Source: Clostridiales bacterium (GTDB lineage Bacteria; Bacillota; Clostridia; Oscillospirales; Butyricicoccaceae). From it: 64,000 bases of DNA. The stretch lies in NCBI GenBank assembly GCA_022775385.1, contig JALFIV010000033.1, positions 1 to 64,000 on the forward strand, in the 5' to 3' direction. Position numbers and translations under genes: made by a program. Under the pieces are notes generated by a model. That model made no database searches, was not told the DNA's origin, and was given only the letters and a program-made list of their open reading frames with translations. Below, one piece after another: positions 57,084 to 64,000 of the stretch; position 1 is the stretch's first letter, and every line of letters starts with the position of its first letter.

Positions 57084-57752
57084 CTACTGTTCTTTCAGCG
57101 CTTCTGCCAGCTGGCGGAATAACCTCCTGTAATCTGTACAGATACAGCCGAAGATTTCCTGTGCTGTGCCTTCATTGTATGTGTGGGAAGTGAGATTGCG
57201 GTCGTTCAGCAGTTTGCTCCACAGAGCATCCTCGTCGATTAAACCGGCTGCATATGCTTCGCGCATGACCGCCTTTGGGGTATTTCGGAATTCGACGCCT
57301 TCCTCCAGCAGATATTCCCGAACCGTTTTCCAAGCCAGCTCGGTACAGAATTCAAAACGCTGAATAATCCCGTCGCGGATAATATCAGAGGGTGCCATTT
57401 CATAGGCTGTAATCGACTCGTCCAGCCGATCCACTGCCATACAGTACTTTGCATATTTTTCATTAAACTTTGTCATAAGATCAATGCCCTCTCTTTCTAC
57501 ATTCTGAATCAATGCGGGAGACAATGGATCGTCCATAAAGATGACATCAAACGAAAGCAAGGTGGGAAGATCATCGATGGCATCCAGAAAGGAACAGCGC
57601 GCTTCACGCGGCAGACCATAGACGGCAAGATCAATGTCGCTGCGCTGGCGGTGATCGCCGCGGGCACGGGAGCCGTACAGGACGATGCGCTGTGCACCCA
57701 GATTCCGACCGACAGCCGCGATCTGCTGATAGAGTTCATTGGGCTGAGACAT
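57084..57752 (-). CDS. fused MNT nucleotidyltransferase + HEPN (HI0074-like) protein
   Basis: GSRARGDHRQRSDIDLAV (MNT) and C-terminal helical domain with DRNLTSHTYNE (RX4-6H HEPN motif). Confidence 0.88.
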   Translation of the reverse strand: MSQPNELYQQIAAVGRNLGAQRIVLYGSRARGDHRQRSDIDLAVYGLPREARCSFLDAIDDLPTLLSFDVIFMDDPLSPALIQNVEREGIDLMTKFNEKYAKYCMAVDRLDESITAYEMAPSDIIRDGIIQRFEFCTELAWKTVREYLLEEGVEFRNTPKAVMREAYAAGLIDEDALWSKLLNDRNLTSHTYNEGTAQEIFGCICTDYRRLFRQLAEALKEQ

Positions 57753-57768
57753 AAGCACTCCTTTCCTT

Positions 57769-57802
57769 CCGGTGCGCCAACACCGAGGCGGTATTCTTTT
57801 TG
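57769..57802 (+). repeat. cargo-flanking intergenic hairpin, copy 2
   Basis: ccggtgcgccaacaccgaggcggtattctttttg; shares GGTGCGCCAACACCG exactly with copy 1. Confidence 0.75.
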
Positions 57803-57865
57803 TTTGTTATTCTGTCGGAGGATGACAAATGCCGCACGGCCTTACAGGGGGATGATGTGCGTTCG

Positions 57866-59572
57866 TTAAACATTGCGATTTCTTCCGTAATAGATAATTC
57901 CTTTGCGCAAACGCTGACGATATCTGCATCCGCCGGCAAAGGTTTGATCCGGATGAATACACTGCTTTGCATCACTGCACTGCTCATACCGAGAACAGCA
58001 GTCAAATCCGTCTGCGCTGTTAAATAAGCAATACTCATACATTTCAATCCAGAGTGGAGCGAGAGCATCCCAATCTGTTCCGGCAACAGGAAAACGCGGC
58101 CATGGCTGATTCTTCATGGTTTGTATAGGAATGATCGCTTGGCAGGCTTTCTTCATCGCCGGCATAATGTATGCATACTTTATTACCTCGCCGTTGAAAC
58201 GAAGGCATGTTTTATTACAGAAATTGATGACATAGTATGGTTTCGATTGTCCTGGGTTCCGGGGATCTAACTTGATTTTAAGATCGTGATATCCGGCAGA
58301 AGTCAGAACAGATTCGATTTTGGAAAAAATCTGGTCTTCGTTGAGGATCTCGGTATTCGTGGATTTCAATGCTTCGAAAAAAACAGATTCGCGAATAATT
58401 TTTACATTAGATCCGTTTTGCTGGTTTTCCAATGCCTTTTGAATTTTTGTTCCATAGCATCCGCATGACCAGGCATCGCTTCCTTTATTTCCGACGATTA
58501 AGTACGAGAGATTTTTTACAACGGATTTTCTCACTACTGCGCCGAGATCGGACAGCATGGCATGGACTTCTTCCTTATCACCATAGTCAAAGTCTCCGGT
58601 CGTGCAGACAGATTTTCCTACGATGTCCAGCGGTTCTTTCGGAATTGTGAAGTAAGAATCAATATCAATAATGACCGGTTCTTCTGCCGGATCAGGGCAG
58701 GACTGATTGCAGGCAACGAGGGGATCGGACAGAACGCAGGTTTTGATGTGTGCGGAAAGATCCAGTCCATCCTCCAACATTTTTAAAAGAATTTTCGCAC
58801 AGGCTCTTGTATCACTCTCTGCATTGTGATGGTCGAGCTCGATATGAAATTCATCGCACAGGACATTGAGAGCATGACTGCAGAATTCCGGATACATCTG
58901 TTTAGACATATTCAACGTGCAAGCATAAGAAACAGGAAGCTCAGGAAGCCCATAGAATGAAAACGTTTTTTTCAATACCGAAATATCATAGGGTGCATTA
59001 TGCGCAACAAGCAGAGTATTCTTGAAAAACGGCTGGATCTTTTCCCAGATCTGCGGGAATGTCGGCGATATCTCAGCCTGATCCGGAGTGATATCGTTTA
59101 CACCCATGTTGTAAAGATCAAAATGCGTTTCCGGATTGACGACAGAGTAAAACGAATCCGTTTCTACACCGTTTTCAAGCAGTAGCAGTCCAATCGAACA
59201 GATACGATCACTATTTGAGTTTGGCGTTTCTACGTCAAACACACAGATTCTTTTGTATTCAGAAGGGAATGTAACTGTTTTCAGCACTTGATCGGATAAT
59301 GAAGCCTTGGCTTTTGGCTGCATTTCTTTCAGAAACTCTGGGTCAATACAACTCAATTCTCCGCCAATATCAATAACGGCGGCCCATTGATCGGCATAAC
59401 CGACGACTGTGCATGGTTCAGATATTTTTGAAATTGCATCAATATGAAGGAATTTCTTTGGCTCTGTTGCACTGTTCGGGATTAATTTATATTCTTTTAA
59501 ATATGCTAATAACTGTTGTCCTTCAAGGCGCGTCCATCCTTCAGGAGGCGGTACAGTAAATCGTTTTTGCAT
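57866..59572 (-). CDS. multidomain DnaQ-like 3'-5' exonuclease with BRCT domain and Cys-rich C-terminus
   Basis: CVFDVETPNSNSDRI, AHNAPYDI, HNAESDTRACA (DEDDh); DIVGKSVCTTGDFDYGDKEEVHAMLSDLGAVVRKSVVKNLSYLIVGN (BRCT); CC-x5-C-x5-C tail. Confidence 0.88.
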   Translation of the reverse strand: MQKRFTVPPPEGWTRLEGQQLLAYLKEYKLIPNSATEPKKFLHIDAISKISEPCTVVGYADQWAAVIDIGGELSCIDPEFLKEMQPKAKASLSDQVLKTVTFPSEYKRICVFDVETPNSNSDRICSIGLLLLENGVETDSFYSVVNPETHFDLYNMGVNDITPDQAEISPTFPQIWEKIQPFFKNTLLVAHNAPYDISVLKKTFSFYGLPELPVSYACTLNMSKQMYPEFCSHALNVLCDEFHIELDHHNAESDTRACAKILLKMLEDGLDLSAHIKTCVLSDPLVACNQSCPDPAEEPVIIDIDSYFTIPKEPLDIVGKSVCTTGDFDYGDKEEVHAMLSDLGAVVRKSVVKNLSYLIVGNKGSDAWSCGCYGTKIQKALENQQNGSNVKIIRESVFFEALKSTNTEILNEDQIFSKIESVLTSAGYHDLKIKLDPRNPGQSKPYYVINFCNKTCLRFNGEVIKYAYIMPAMKKACQAIIPIQTMKNQPWPRFPVAGTDWDALAPLWIEMYEYCLFNSADGFDCCSRYEQCSDAKQCIHPDQTFAGGCRYRQRLRKGIIYYGRNRNV

Positions 59573-59590
59573 TGCATCACGTCCAATTCA

Positions 59591-59635
59591 TCCCTCGTCT
59601 GTGGCACCAGCACGGACGGGGGAATTTTTTATTTT
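59591..59635 (+). repeat. cargo-flanking intergenic hairpin, divergent copy 3
   Basis: tccctcgtctgtggcaccagcacggacgggggaattttttatttt. Confidence 0.55.
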
Positions 59636-60051
59636 CTCTTTTTGATCTGAAATTCCAGATAATCCGTCGCATCCAGCAATTCGGCTGCTGTCGCTTGCTT
59701 TGCTACCGACAGCACGCGCTCCACATTGGGGTGGGTAAGCGTTTCGGAGTCGAACCCTTCGGTTCCGGCTAGCGTAGATGCCACCTGCTGTGCGGTGTGT
59801 ATGGTTTCGCTGAGTTCAACCGTATGTGTGACAAGGTTGACCGCCGGATCTTCCGACCAGCCCATGAGATATCCTGGGGTTGTTTGTAAAGCCTTAGCGA
59901 TGGGTTTAATTTTTTCAATGCTCATTCCCTTGATTTCCTGTGATTCGTAACGATACACAGTGGACGGGGAAACGCCCATAATTTCTGCAACGCGTTCGGC
60001 ACTTAGTCCAAGTTCTTTGCGTCGGTCCTTAATTCGTTTACCAACATCCAT
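59629..60051 (-). CDS. cI-like HTH XRE-family repressor
   Basis: IKDRRKELGLSAERVAEIMGVSPSTVYRYESQEIKGMSIEKI. Confidence 0.9.
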   Translation of the reverse strand: MDVGKRIKDRRKELGLSAERVAEIMGVSPSTVYRYESQEIKGMSIEKIKPIAKALQTTPGYLMGWSEDPAVNLVTHTVELSETIHTAQQVASTLAGTEGFDSETLTHPNVERVLSVAKQATAAELLDATDYLEFQIKKRK

Positions 60052-60084
60052 GACATCCCCTCCTAGATATATTTAATCATGCTT

Positions 60085-60185
60085 CTTGCAAAAATGCAAG
60101 AAAAATTTTGCGAAAACGCGAAAATCATATTGACAACTTGCGAATATGCGAGTAAACTGTAAACATAAACTTGCGAATATGCGAG
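60085..60185. promoter_or_regulatory. divergent early promoter/operator region with four CTYGCR-N4-YGCRAG-type operators
   Basis: CTTGCAAAAATGCAAG (60085-60100), TTTGCGAAAACGCGAA (60107-60122), CTTGCGAATATGCGAG (60137-60152 and 60170-60185); TTGACA at 60130 and TAAACT at 60153. Confidence 0.85.
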
Positions 60186-60196
60186 GAGGTGATCCG

Positions 60197-60448
60197 ATGA
60201 GCGTAAAAACTGAAAAAATCTCAGAAAGGGCTTCTGAATTGAGAATGTCCGGAGATGATATTGCTGGTGCGCTTGGCGTAAATCCATCTACATACTATCG
60301 CAAAATGTCCAGTGGAGGAAAAGCATTTACTGTGGAACAGGCACAGTGTCTTGTTGATGTACTGGGTTTCACGAAGGACGAGGCAATTGATATTTTTTTT
60401 GCAGATAAACTCGCGGAAACGCGAGAAAATTCTAACACAACCAGTTGA
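60197..60448 (+). CDS. Cro-like HTH regulator
   Basis: 83 aa; RMSGDDIAGALGVNPSTYYRKMSSGG; divergent from cI-like gene; RBS gaggaggt. Confidence 0.85.
   Translation: MSVKTEKISERASELRMSGDDIAGALGVNPSTYYRKMSSGGKAFTVEQAQCLVDVLGFTKDEAIDIFFADKLAETRENSNTTS
60410..60425. promoter_or_regulatory. fifth operator-like palindrome inside the 3' end of the cro-like gene
   Basis: CTCGCG-GAAA-CGCGAG. Confidence 0.6.
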
Positions 60449-60567
60449 GAAAGCTAAGAAGTATTTTAAATTCGTACACATCAACAAGGCTCCTTTCTAC
60501 GTTAATTAGATCATGGAAGGAAAATACAAACAAGGATACACATAGCTTGAATCAGGGGGTGTATGTC

Positions 60568-60768
60568 ATGAGTCCATATCAACAGGTAATGAAATACTGC
60601 AAGGAACACGCGCCGCATGCCGTCCGTGTTGTCTACCGGCATACCGACGGAACGCTGGTTACGTTCCGGTATTCCGACATGGCGTACATGGGACGCTGTC
60701 CCTTTGACGATCTGGTCCATGTTCCGGATATCCCTCCGGAGCTGGCAGAGACCGTGCCCGATCGGTAA
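60568..60768 (+). CDS. small hypothetical phage protein
   Basis: 66 aa MSPYQQVMKYCKEHAPHAVRVVYRHTDGTLVTFRYSDMAYMGRCPFDD. Confidence 0.7.
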   Translation: MSPYQQVMKYCKEHAPHAVRVVYRHTDGTLVTFRYSDMAYMGRCPFDDLVHVPDIPPELAETVPDR

Positions 60769-60782
60769 TTCTGCCCGGTGCC

Positions 60783-60940
60783 TGTGCGGCGCCGTCAGCA
60801 TCCAATCAAATACGGCAAAAAATACTTACAAAGGAAAAATCCTTAGTCTTACTTGTACGACCTCTTACTACTTTTTGCCCTGTTTTCTCTCTCTTTTATC
60901 GGGATGCCGTTTCCCGGTTGGATGCTGACGGCGCTGCATG
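60783..60940 (+). ncRNA. candidate structured RNA element (multi-stem, unassigned)
   Basis: Arms TGTGCGGCGCCGTCAGCATCCAA and TTGGATGCTGACGGCGCTGCATG pair over 23 positions (20 Watson-Crick, 3 G-U); internal hairpins AAGGA/TCCTT, CGGGA/TCCCG and a GGCAAAAA/TTTTTGCC stem. Confidence 0.6.
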
Positions 60941-60967
60941 AGCGACAACATAACAGGAGGTGCCGTT

Positions 60968-61417
60968 ATGGCAAAAAACAAGAATATCCACACACTGTGC
61001 AGAATGTGTTATGAGCGGATGAAATCCGACCGCATGATTACGTTTGCGGGCGGAAAGACACACAAGGGCGTCTGTGCATCCTGCGGAGCACAGGGGAACG
61101 TAGCGCGATATAACGTCCATCTGGATGAGCCGCCTGCGCCGACACTCACGGCAAACGGAAGCGCCAGAACCGGAAAGCGTGAGCTGCCGGATGAGGTGCG
61201 TGAGCGCATCCGGGAGAAAGCGCAGCAGTCCGCTGTGGATGCGGACAAGCTCCGCGTCATGGTTACCCTGCACATCGATCCCAGAACGTGCAATTCGCTG
61301 GCGCACATGGCGAAGAACTGGGGGAAGTCGATGGATGAGACGGTTGATATTGTGGTGTCGCGCTATCGCAAGAGTGTTTCGGTGCGTCACAGACAGACGG
61401 AGCAGAGCCATGATTGA
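60968..61417 (+). CDS. phage protein with zinc-ribbon-like N-terminus and RHH-like C-terminus
   Basis: CRMCYE...CASCGA and C-terminal VTLHIDPRTCNSLAHMAKNWGKSMDETVDIVVSRYRK. Confidence 0.75.
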   Translation: MAKNKNIHTLCRMCYERMKSDRMITFAGGKTHKGVCASCGAQGNVARYNVHLDEPPAPTLTANGSARTGKRELPDEVRERIREKAQQSAVDADKLRVMVTLHIDPRTCNSLAHMAKNWGKSMDETVDIVVSRYRKSVSVRHRQTEQSHD

Positions 61418-61562
61418 GCAGGGGGCAAAGGTTGTGCTGTACGGTGTCCTCCTGACTGGCAGTGTGGTCGTCGTTGCCGTGTGCGGAGCGGCGGCTGTCA
61501 TCGGACTGTTTGTGCAGTGCATCATCAAACGGAAGGAGGAAATGAGTGAAAGAGATCATTGA
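61410..61562 (+). CDS. small single-TM protein
   Basis: 50 aa MIEQGAKVVLYGVLLTGSVVVVAVCGAAAVIGLFVQCIIKRKEEMSERDH. Confidence 0.6.
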   Translation: MIEQGAKVVLYGVLLTGSVVVVAVCGAAAVIGLFVQCIIKRKEEMSERDH

Positions 61563-61701
61563 ATCACTGGACGAAAAGACATATACCCGGCGCGTGGTGG
61601 AACAGGCCGAGCGCGAGTATCGGCGGAAGAGAAACATGGCGATGCTGACCGCGGGACTGCGGCGGTATTCGCACCTGACTGCGAAAGGAGAGACAGTATG
61701 A
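61546..61701 (+). CDS. small hypothetical phage protein (GTG start)
   Basis: 51 aa overlapping neighbours at both ends; RBS ggaagg. Confidence 0.5.
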   Translation: MKEIIESLDEKTYTRRVVEQAEREYRRKRNMAMLTAGLRRYSHLTAKGETV

Positions 61702-61922
61702 TGGTACCTTGTGGATCGCTGATGGAGATCGCCTGCATCGGCGTTGTGATTGGACTCGTGATCGGTCTGCTCTGCGGTGGCGCGCTGGCGTTTGACCTTG
61801 CGGACCGCTCACGCAGAGAACGCAGACGACGGGAGGCGCGCAGAGCGGCGCATCAGCCGCAGCGCGGATTCTACCTCGGCACATTGGTCTTTGACAATGA
61901 CCACCTGAAGGGGATGTTTTGA
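61698..61922 (+). CDS. small membrane protein
   Basis: 74 aa; one TM segment followed by a basic stretch. Confidence 0.6.
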   Translation: MMVPCGSLMEIACIGVVIGLVIGLLCGGALAFDLADRSRRERRRREARRAAHQPQRGFYLGTLVFDNDHLKGMF

Positions 61923-61923
61923 T

Positions 61924-62085
61924 ATGGACAAGCGTTGTGACGAACTGTTCCTCTGTCTGCTGGAGACGATCGATCTGACCATGGAGCAGATCGAGACCCT
62001 TTGTCCGGGAACATCGGATGCATACCGGGAAGCCATTGCGGCGTACATGATCAGGCAGACGATGCCGCAGGCATTGCTTCCGTGA
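61924..62085 (+). CDS. small hypothetical phage protein
   Basis: 53 aa MDKRCDELFLCLLETIDLTMEQIETLCPGTSDAYREAIAAYMIRQTMPQALLP. Confidence 0.55.
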   Translation: MDKRCDELFLCLLETIDLTMEQIETLCPGTSDAYREAIAAYMIRQTMPQALLP

Positions 62086-62184
62086 CGACAAAAAAAGACG
62101 CCGAGGCGAAGCACAACCGGCTTCGTCTCAGCGTCAACCAAAAATATCTATTATTATTTTACCACCGAAGGAGGGGTGGTGTCA

Positions 62185-62868
62185 ATGAATGAAATGAAAA
62201 TGGAGAGCGCGTACTGGGTTTCGATTCCAGTACAGCTGCTGGAAGATGAATCGCTTCCGCACGCGGCGCTTCGGCTCTATGGAATCATCGGGAGCCTGAC
62301 CTATTCCAGAGGATATTGCTATGCGTCCAATGAGACGCTGGCAGGCAAGATGCACAGCACCGTGCGGACGATACAGAACAACCTCGCGGTGCTCCGGGAA
62401 CGTGGATATATTGCGGTGCAGGATGCCGAGGGGCAGCGCCGAATTTATCAGGCAGATCTGAAAAACAGAGAGGAAGGAACCTGCACCCAAGGGGTGAAAA
62501 AAACTTCATCCCATGAAAATAATTTCTCGGATGGGTGCAAAAAATTTCGCGAAACCCATGAAAAAAGTTTCACCCAAGAAAGAATAAAAGAGAAAGAAAA
62601 GAGAGAAAACGCGAAGAAACATCGGGAGGACAAGCTCGCGTTCGGACGACGCGGGCTGGTTATGCTCACCAAGCAGGAATATGAGAGGCTGTGTACCGAT
62701 GCCATCAGCACGCAGGCGGTACAGGATGCGGTCACCGCGCTGGAGGCATACATAGCAAACGGTAAGGGACGGAAGTACAAGGATCACTATCTCACCCTGC
62801 TCAACTGGCTGCGGCGCGATCACAAGCTGAGAGAACAGCAGGACGGGCGGAAGGATGAGTTTTGGTAA
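62185..62868 (+). CDS. phage replication initiator-like HTH protein
   Basis: PHAALRLYGIIGSLTYSRGYCYASNETLAGKMHSTVRTIQNNLAVLRERGYI; immediately upstream of dnaB. Confidence 0.82.
   Translation: MNEMKMESAYWVSIPVQLLEDESLPHAALRLYGIIGSLTYSRGYCYASNETLAGKMHSTVRTIQNNLAVLRERGYIAVQDAEGQRRIYQADLKNREEGTCTQGVKKTSSHENNFSDGCKKFRETHEKSFTQERIKEKEKRENAKKHREDKLAFGRRGLVMLTKQEYERLCTDAISTQAVQDAVTALEAYIANGKGRKYKDHYLTLLNWLRRDHKLREQQDGRKDEFW
62491..62571 (+). repeat. four 17-bp iterons inside the replication initiator gene (putative origin)
   Basis: GGGGTGAAAAAAACTTC (62491), CCCATGAAAATAATTTC (62510), TGGGTGCAAAAAATTTC (62532), CCCATGAAAAAAGTTTC (62555). Confidence 0.75.
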
Positions 62869-64000
62869 TGGAACGCAAAGAGTTGTACGAGGCACAAAGC
62901 GCGGTGATCGGCAGTCTGCTGATTGATCCGGAGATCGCCGGTGAGCTGTTCGGAACCGTGGGACCGGAGGTATTTCGCGTGCCGGAGCTGCGGACGCTGT
63001 ACGATGCGGCGAAGGAGATCTGGAACAGCGGCAAGCGGATCGATCCGGTCGTCGTGCGGAATGCGGTCGGTCCGGAGTACGGAGAGATTATTGCGCAGAT
63101 CATGGAGGAGACACCGACTGCGGCGGCGTGGAAAGAATACGCGGATATTGCGAAATCCGAAGCCAGAAACAACGATGTGGCACAGATCGGCGCGCGGCTG
63201 CAGATGGCATCTACGCTCACAGAACAGCTCGAGCTGTCCAGAGAGCTCGGGAAACGGTTGGAGGGCGGTGAGGATCAGGATTTCTCTCTCAAACGTGCGA
63301 TGTTTGAATGGAACGACGAGATGAACCGGAAACCGAATCCGATCCTCACAGGAATTGATGCGCTGGACGACGGCAAGCTGCATCTGCGTCAGGGACAGTT
63401 TGGGATCATCGCTGCACGGCCGAGCGCCGGAAAGACTGCGCTGGCGCTGCAGATCATGACGGAGATGGCGCGGCACAAGCGCGTCGGGTTCTTCACGCTG
63501 GAGACCGGACGGGTGGAGCTGATCGACCGCATCCTCGCCCGAACCACACATGTTCCATTCGACCAGATTGTCAACCGGGCGGTGAACAGTGAGACGAACT
63601 GGACAGCCATTGCACGGAAACAGCGAGAGCTGCTGAAATACTGCCAGCTGGAAATCGTCGAGGCGGCGGGATATACCGTCGAACGGATCAGGGCGACCGC
63701 GATGAACCGCCGGTACGATGTGATCTTTATCGACTATCTGAGCATCATCCAGCCTGACAAGCGGTTTCGGGACAGCTATTCCGCGGTGACCGAGATCAGC
63801 AAGCAGCTGCACACGTTTGCGCAGCAGACCAAGACACTGGTCATCGCGCTGTCTCAGCTGTCGCGCGCGGCGGCGGATCGGGAACCGCGCCTGTCCGATC
63901 TCAGGGAATCCGGACAGATCGAGCAGGACGCAGACTGGGTTCTGCTGCTCCATGCGGAGGACGAGGAGGAAAACGACTCCACGCGTGTGCTCCGCATGGC
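62868..64000 (+). CDS. replicative DnaB-like helicase (runs off window)
   Basis: MERKELYEAQSAVIGSLLIDPEIAGELF; AARPSAGKTALALQIM; FIDYLSIIQP; IALSQLSRAAADREPRLSDLRESGQIEQDADWVLLL. Confidence 0.93.
   Translation, partial: MERKELYEAQSAVIGSLLIDPEIAGELFGTVGPEVFRVPELRTLYDAAKEIWNSGKRIDPVVVRNAVGPEYGEIIAQIMEETPTAAAWKEYADIAKSEARNNDVAQIGARLQMASTLTEQLELSRELGKRLEGGEDQDFSLKRAMFEWNDEMNRKPNPILTGIDALDDGKLHLRQGQFGIIAARPSAGKTALALQIMTEMARHKRVGFFTLETGRVELIDRILARTTHVPFDQIVNRAVNSETNWTAIARKQRELLKYCQLEIVEAAGYTVERIRATAMNRRYDVIFIDYLSIIQPDKRFRDSYSAVTEISKQLHTFAQQTKTLVIALSQLSRAAADREPRLSDLRESGQIEQDADWVLLLHAEDEEENDSTRVLRM

Larger units (their letters stand above)
55455..64000. mobile_element. left portion of a prophage-like integrated element (continues beyond the window)
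   Basis: Truncated asnB abutting a large serine recombinase; cargo genes; divergent cI/cro-like HTH pair; replication initiator; DnaB. Confidence 0.88.

Overview
GC-rich bacterial chromosome window, consistent with a Gram-positive clostridial/Oscillospirales-type genome (inferred from gene content and gene order). Positions 1 to ~55,450 are mostly housekeeping: tRNA-Ala, a Fur-family regulator, glgB, mtaB, a DacF-type carboxypeptidase, a T-box-controlled ilvB-ilvN-ilvC-ilvD region, a crcB pair, truA, an AgcS symporter, ptsH-ptsI, the TIGR03960/TIGR03936 pair, miaB-mutS-mutL-miaA, a hemA-to-hemL tetrapyrrole operon, hfq, yggS-sepF-yggT-divIVA-ileS-lspA-rluD, and asnB. From ~55,455 to the window end is the left end of a prophage-like element inserted into the 3' part of asnB. 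It carries a large serine recombinase, a two-gene cargo (fused MNT-HEPN and DnaQ-exonuclease/BRCT), divergent cI/cro-like regulators, small early genes, a replication initiator and a DnaB helicase that runs off the window. The observations most worth a second look are: (1) a self-contained orphan tandem glycine riboswitch unit (near-consensus promoter, two aptamers, terminator) with no downstream gene; (2) the prophage cargo genes, each flanked by recurring intergenic hairpins; (3) a five-site palindromic operator set; (4) a ~158-nt multi-stem RNA candidate closed by a 23-bp stem; (5) four 17-bp iterons inside the replication initiator gene; (6) a deletion-scarred thioredoxin/ThiS/sulfite-reductase-like locus. 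All calls were made by eye from sequence and translations; no searches were run.
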